From an uncultured Flavobacteriales bacterium (lineage in GTDB: Bacteria; Bacteroidota; Bacteroidia; Flavobacteriales_E; Vicingaceae): a DNA stretch of 24,325 nt. The notes beneath the pieces are model-generated. The model had not been told where the DNA came from. It saw nothing but the letters and a program-made list of their open reading frames with translations, and searched no databases. Positions 23,511 to 24,325 of this stretch are shown piece after piece (within the stretch, counting starts at the first letter, position 1; every line of letters starts with the position of its first letter). The stretch spans positions 1-24,325 of the forward strand of contig CAJXRL010000007.1 of assembly GCA_913059105.1 (NCBI GenBank). Direction: 5' to 3'. Position numbers and translations under genes: made by a program.

Positions 23511-23547
23511 CAAAGCCTTCCTCCTTTAGGTGGAGGGCTTTGTTTTT
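23511..23547 (+). terminator. Terminator between the two tRNA genes
   Basis: CAAAGCC (23511-23517) pairs with GGCTTTG (23536-23542), an inner CTCC/GGAG pair extends the stem past a small bulge, and a run of five T follows. It starts at the base after the tRNA-Asp discriminator, so the tRNA 3' end is separated from the stem by RNase trimming. Confidence 0.8.
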
Positions 23548-23558
23548 ATAAGAAACTA

Positions 23559-23632
23559 GGTCGAGTAGCTCAGTTGGATAGAGCATCTGCCTTCTAAGCA
23601 GACGGTCACAGGTTCGAATCCTGTCTCGATCA
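23559..23632 (+). tRNA. tRNA-Arg (TCT anticodon)
   Basis: 74-nt cloverleaf: acceptor GGTCGAG/CTCGATC with one G-U pair, anticodon stem TCTGC/GCAGA around CTTCTAA (anticodon TCT, reads AGA/AGG), TTCGAAT T-loop, discriminator A73. CCA is not encoded (CT follows). It has only a 12-base gap from the preceding terminator, so it depends on read-through or an unseen promoter. Confidence 0.97.
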
Positions 23633-23643
23633 CTATTAGTATC

Positions 23644-23681
23644 AAAGGCTTATCTCATTTATTTGAGGTAAGCCTTTTTTT
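23644..23681 (+). terminator. Terminator after tRNA-Arg
   Basis: AAAGGCTTATCTCA (23644-23657) pairs with TGAGGTAAGCCTTT (23664-23677) with one G-U wobble, a 6-base loop, and a T-run of about seven. Confidence 0.88.
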
Positions 23682-23758
23682 ATACTCACACAAATTTTCT
23701 AAGCACTTTTAATTTTGAGCTTATTTCGTGTTTTTACAATAATTTAATGTTATCCGTT

Positions 23759-24278
23759 ATGAAAATTGGCAAAATTCTACTCTTCCTAATATCCCTTATT
23801 TTGTTTGCTTGTGAAAAAGATGACGAATCTATATTAGGTAAATCACCATCAATACTTTATCTCGATAATAATGGCGTAACAATCAAAGCACATCCTTCAG
23901 CTCAAGTTGGAAATTCTGGATCAGTAAATGGAGTTATTTTTACCGTTGTTGATTCGCTTATTTTAAGAACAATGATTGTCAATGGAACGGACATCTCAAA
24001 AGTTTGTGTTTCAAAAATCACTAATATGGGTAATATGTTTAGTGATGCAGATACCTTCAATCAAGACATCAGTTCTTGGGATGTTTCAAATGTGACTTCT
24101 ATGAATAGCATGTTTTATAAAGCAAAGGCATTTAATCAAAGCATCAGTTCTTGGGATGTTTCAAATGTAATGGAGATGAGTAATATGTTTATCCAAGCAA
24201 GAGTCTTCAATCAAGACATCAGTTCCTGGGATGTATCTAGCGTTGCTAATATGACTAGGATGTTTGGCGGTGCAAGAG
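23759..24278 (+). CDS. BspA-like (DUF285) repeat lipoprotein, 3' end missing
   Basis: Partial gene, 173 genuine codons. From ATG 23759 the signal ISLILFAC ends in lipobox Cys18, so it is an outer-membrane or surface lipoprotein; an ATG at 23747 adds four residues. Residues about 33-88 match the short domain that precedes BspA repeats in marine Bacteroidota (YLDNNGVTIKAH, then VNGVIFTVVDSLILRTMI). Three complete 25-residue BspA units begin at Met93 (24035) and a fourth is started. The genomic sequence stops at base 24278: the apparent last residues, VSYTHLTLPTIYSV, are translated Nextera adapter and not part of the protein. It uses the same repeat type as the T9SS-exported protein at 12560 but a different export route. 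Confidence 0.87.
24035..24278 (+). repeat. Tandem 75-base BspA repeat units (three complete, one cut)
   Basis: Units start at 24035, 24110, 24185 and 24260, each opening with ATGTT. The core encoding FNQDISSWDVSNV is almost identical at DNA level in the first three (TCAATCAAGACATCAGTTC with few changes). Such a near-identical array can break short-read assembly and may be why the contig ends here. Confidence 0.9.
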
Positions 24279-24325
24279 CTGTCTCTTATACACATCTGAC
24301 GCTGCCGACGATCTACTCTGTGTAG
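24279..24325. other. Nextera adapter, reverse complement (artefact)
   Basis: Bases 24279-24297 are the mosaic end in reverse complement, 24298-24311 the read-1 adapter stem, 24312-24319 the reverse complement of the same i5 index as at base 6-13, and 24320-24325 the P5 arm. Not genomic; it creates a false in-frame tail on the last gene. Confidence 0.98.

Noticed and set aside
1..24325. Terminal inverted repeats of about 46 bases at the two window ends, as in a transposon or linear element
   Set aside because: Both are Nextera adapter with mosaic end and i5 index; they are library artefacts.
24279..24325. C-terminal peptide VSYTHLTLPTIYSV of the last gene
   Set aside because: It is the translation of adapter sequence, so it is left out of the gene.

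Overview
The window reads as chromosomal DNA from a Gram-negative Bacteroidota bacterium, most likely in or near the Flavobacteriales. The evidence is AT-rich sequence, secreted proteins ending in type IX secretion (T9SS) sorting domains with YPNP motifs, BspA-like 25-residue repeats, TAnnTTTG promoter boxes, absence of Shine-Dalgarno sequences, and tRNA genes without an encoded CCA. Kdo-type LPS genes and dapF indicate a diderm envelope with diaminopimelate peptidoglycan. Both ends (1-46 and 24279-24325) are Illumina Nextera adapter sequence in inverted orientation, so the true genomic insert is about 47-24278.

Layout. (1) 371-2966: a tight three-gene operon behind a good Bacteroidota promoter: a divergent KdsA-like PEP-dependent aldose-phosphate synthase, a transaldolase/fructose-6-phosphate-aldolase domain fused to a KdsD-type CBS pair, and a KdsC-like HAD phosphatase. 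This is the most unusual part. A normal Kdo pathway uses a SIS-CBS isomerase (KdsD) to make arabinose 5-phosphate; here an aldolase carries the CBS module, and both the aldolase and the synthase have changes at substrate-contacting positions. (2) 3121-5303: the N-terminal half of a large RluA-type pseudouridine synthase without its catalytic domain, a Coq7-like diiron protein, and a YceI-family exported protein. (3) 5586-8473: a Kelch-like T9SS-secreted protein and a CotH-kinase-family lipoprotein, convergent with dapF and sharing a TTAA stop with it. (4) 9382-12511: an HtrA/DegP protease and a long-form GAPDH, each followed by a strong intrinsic terminator. (5) 12560-14172: a T9SS-secreted BspA-like protein and a tiny PLDc_N-like membrane protein, separated by a 23-bp perfect inverted-repeat terminator. 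(6) 14266-17974: ornithine aminotransferase with a four-cysteine insertion, divergent from the 23S rRNA methyltransferase rlmD and two small unknown genes. (7) 18021-23232: two large exported hydrolases, a met-zincin metalloprotease and an S9 serine peptidase. (8) 23437-23681: tRNA-Asp(GUC) and tRNA-Arg(UCU), each with a terminator. (9) 23759-24278: a second BspA-like protein, this one a lipoprotein, cut off by the adapter.

Much of the window is housekeeping plus envelope and secretion functions. No IS element, CRISPR array or phage gene was seen. Function assignments come from motifs and remembered family sequences; no database search was run.
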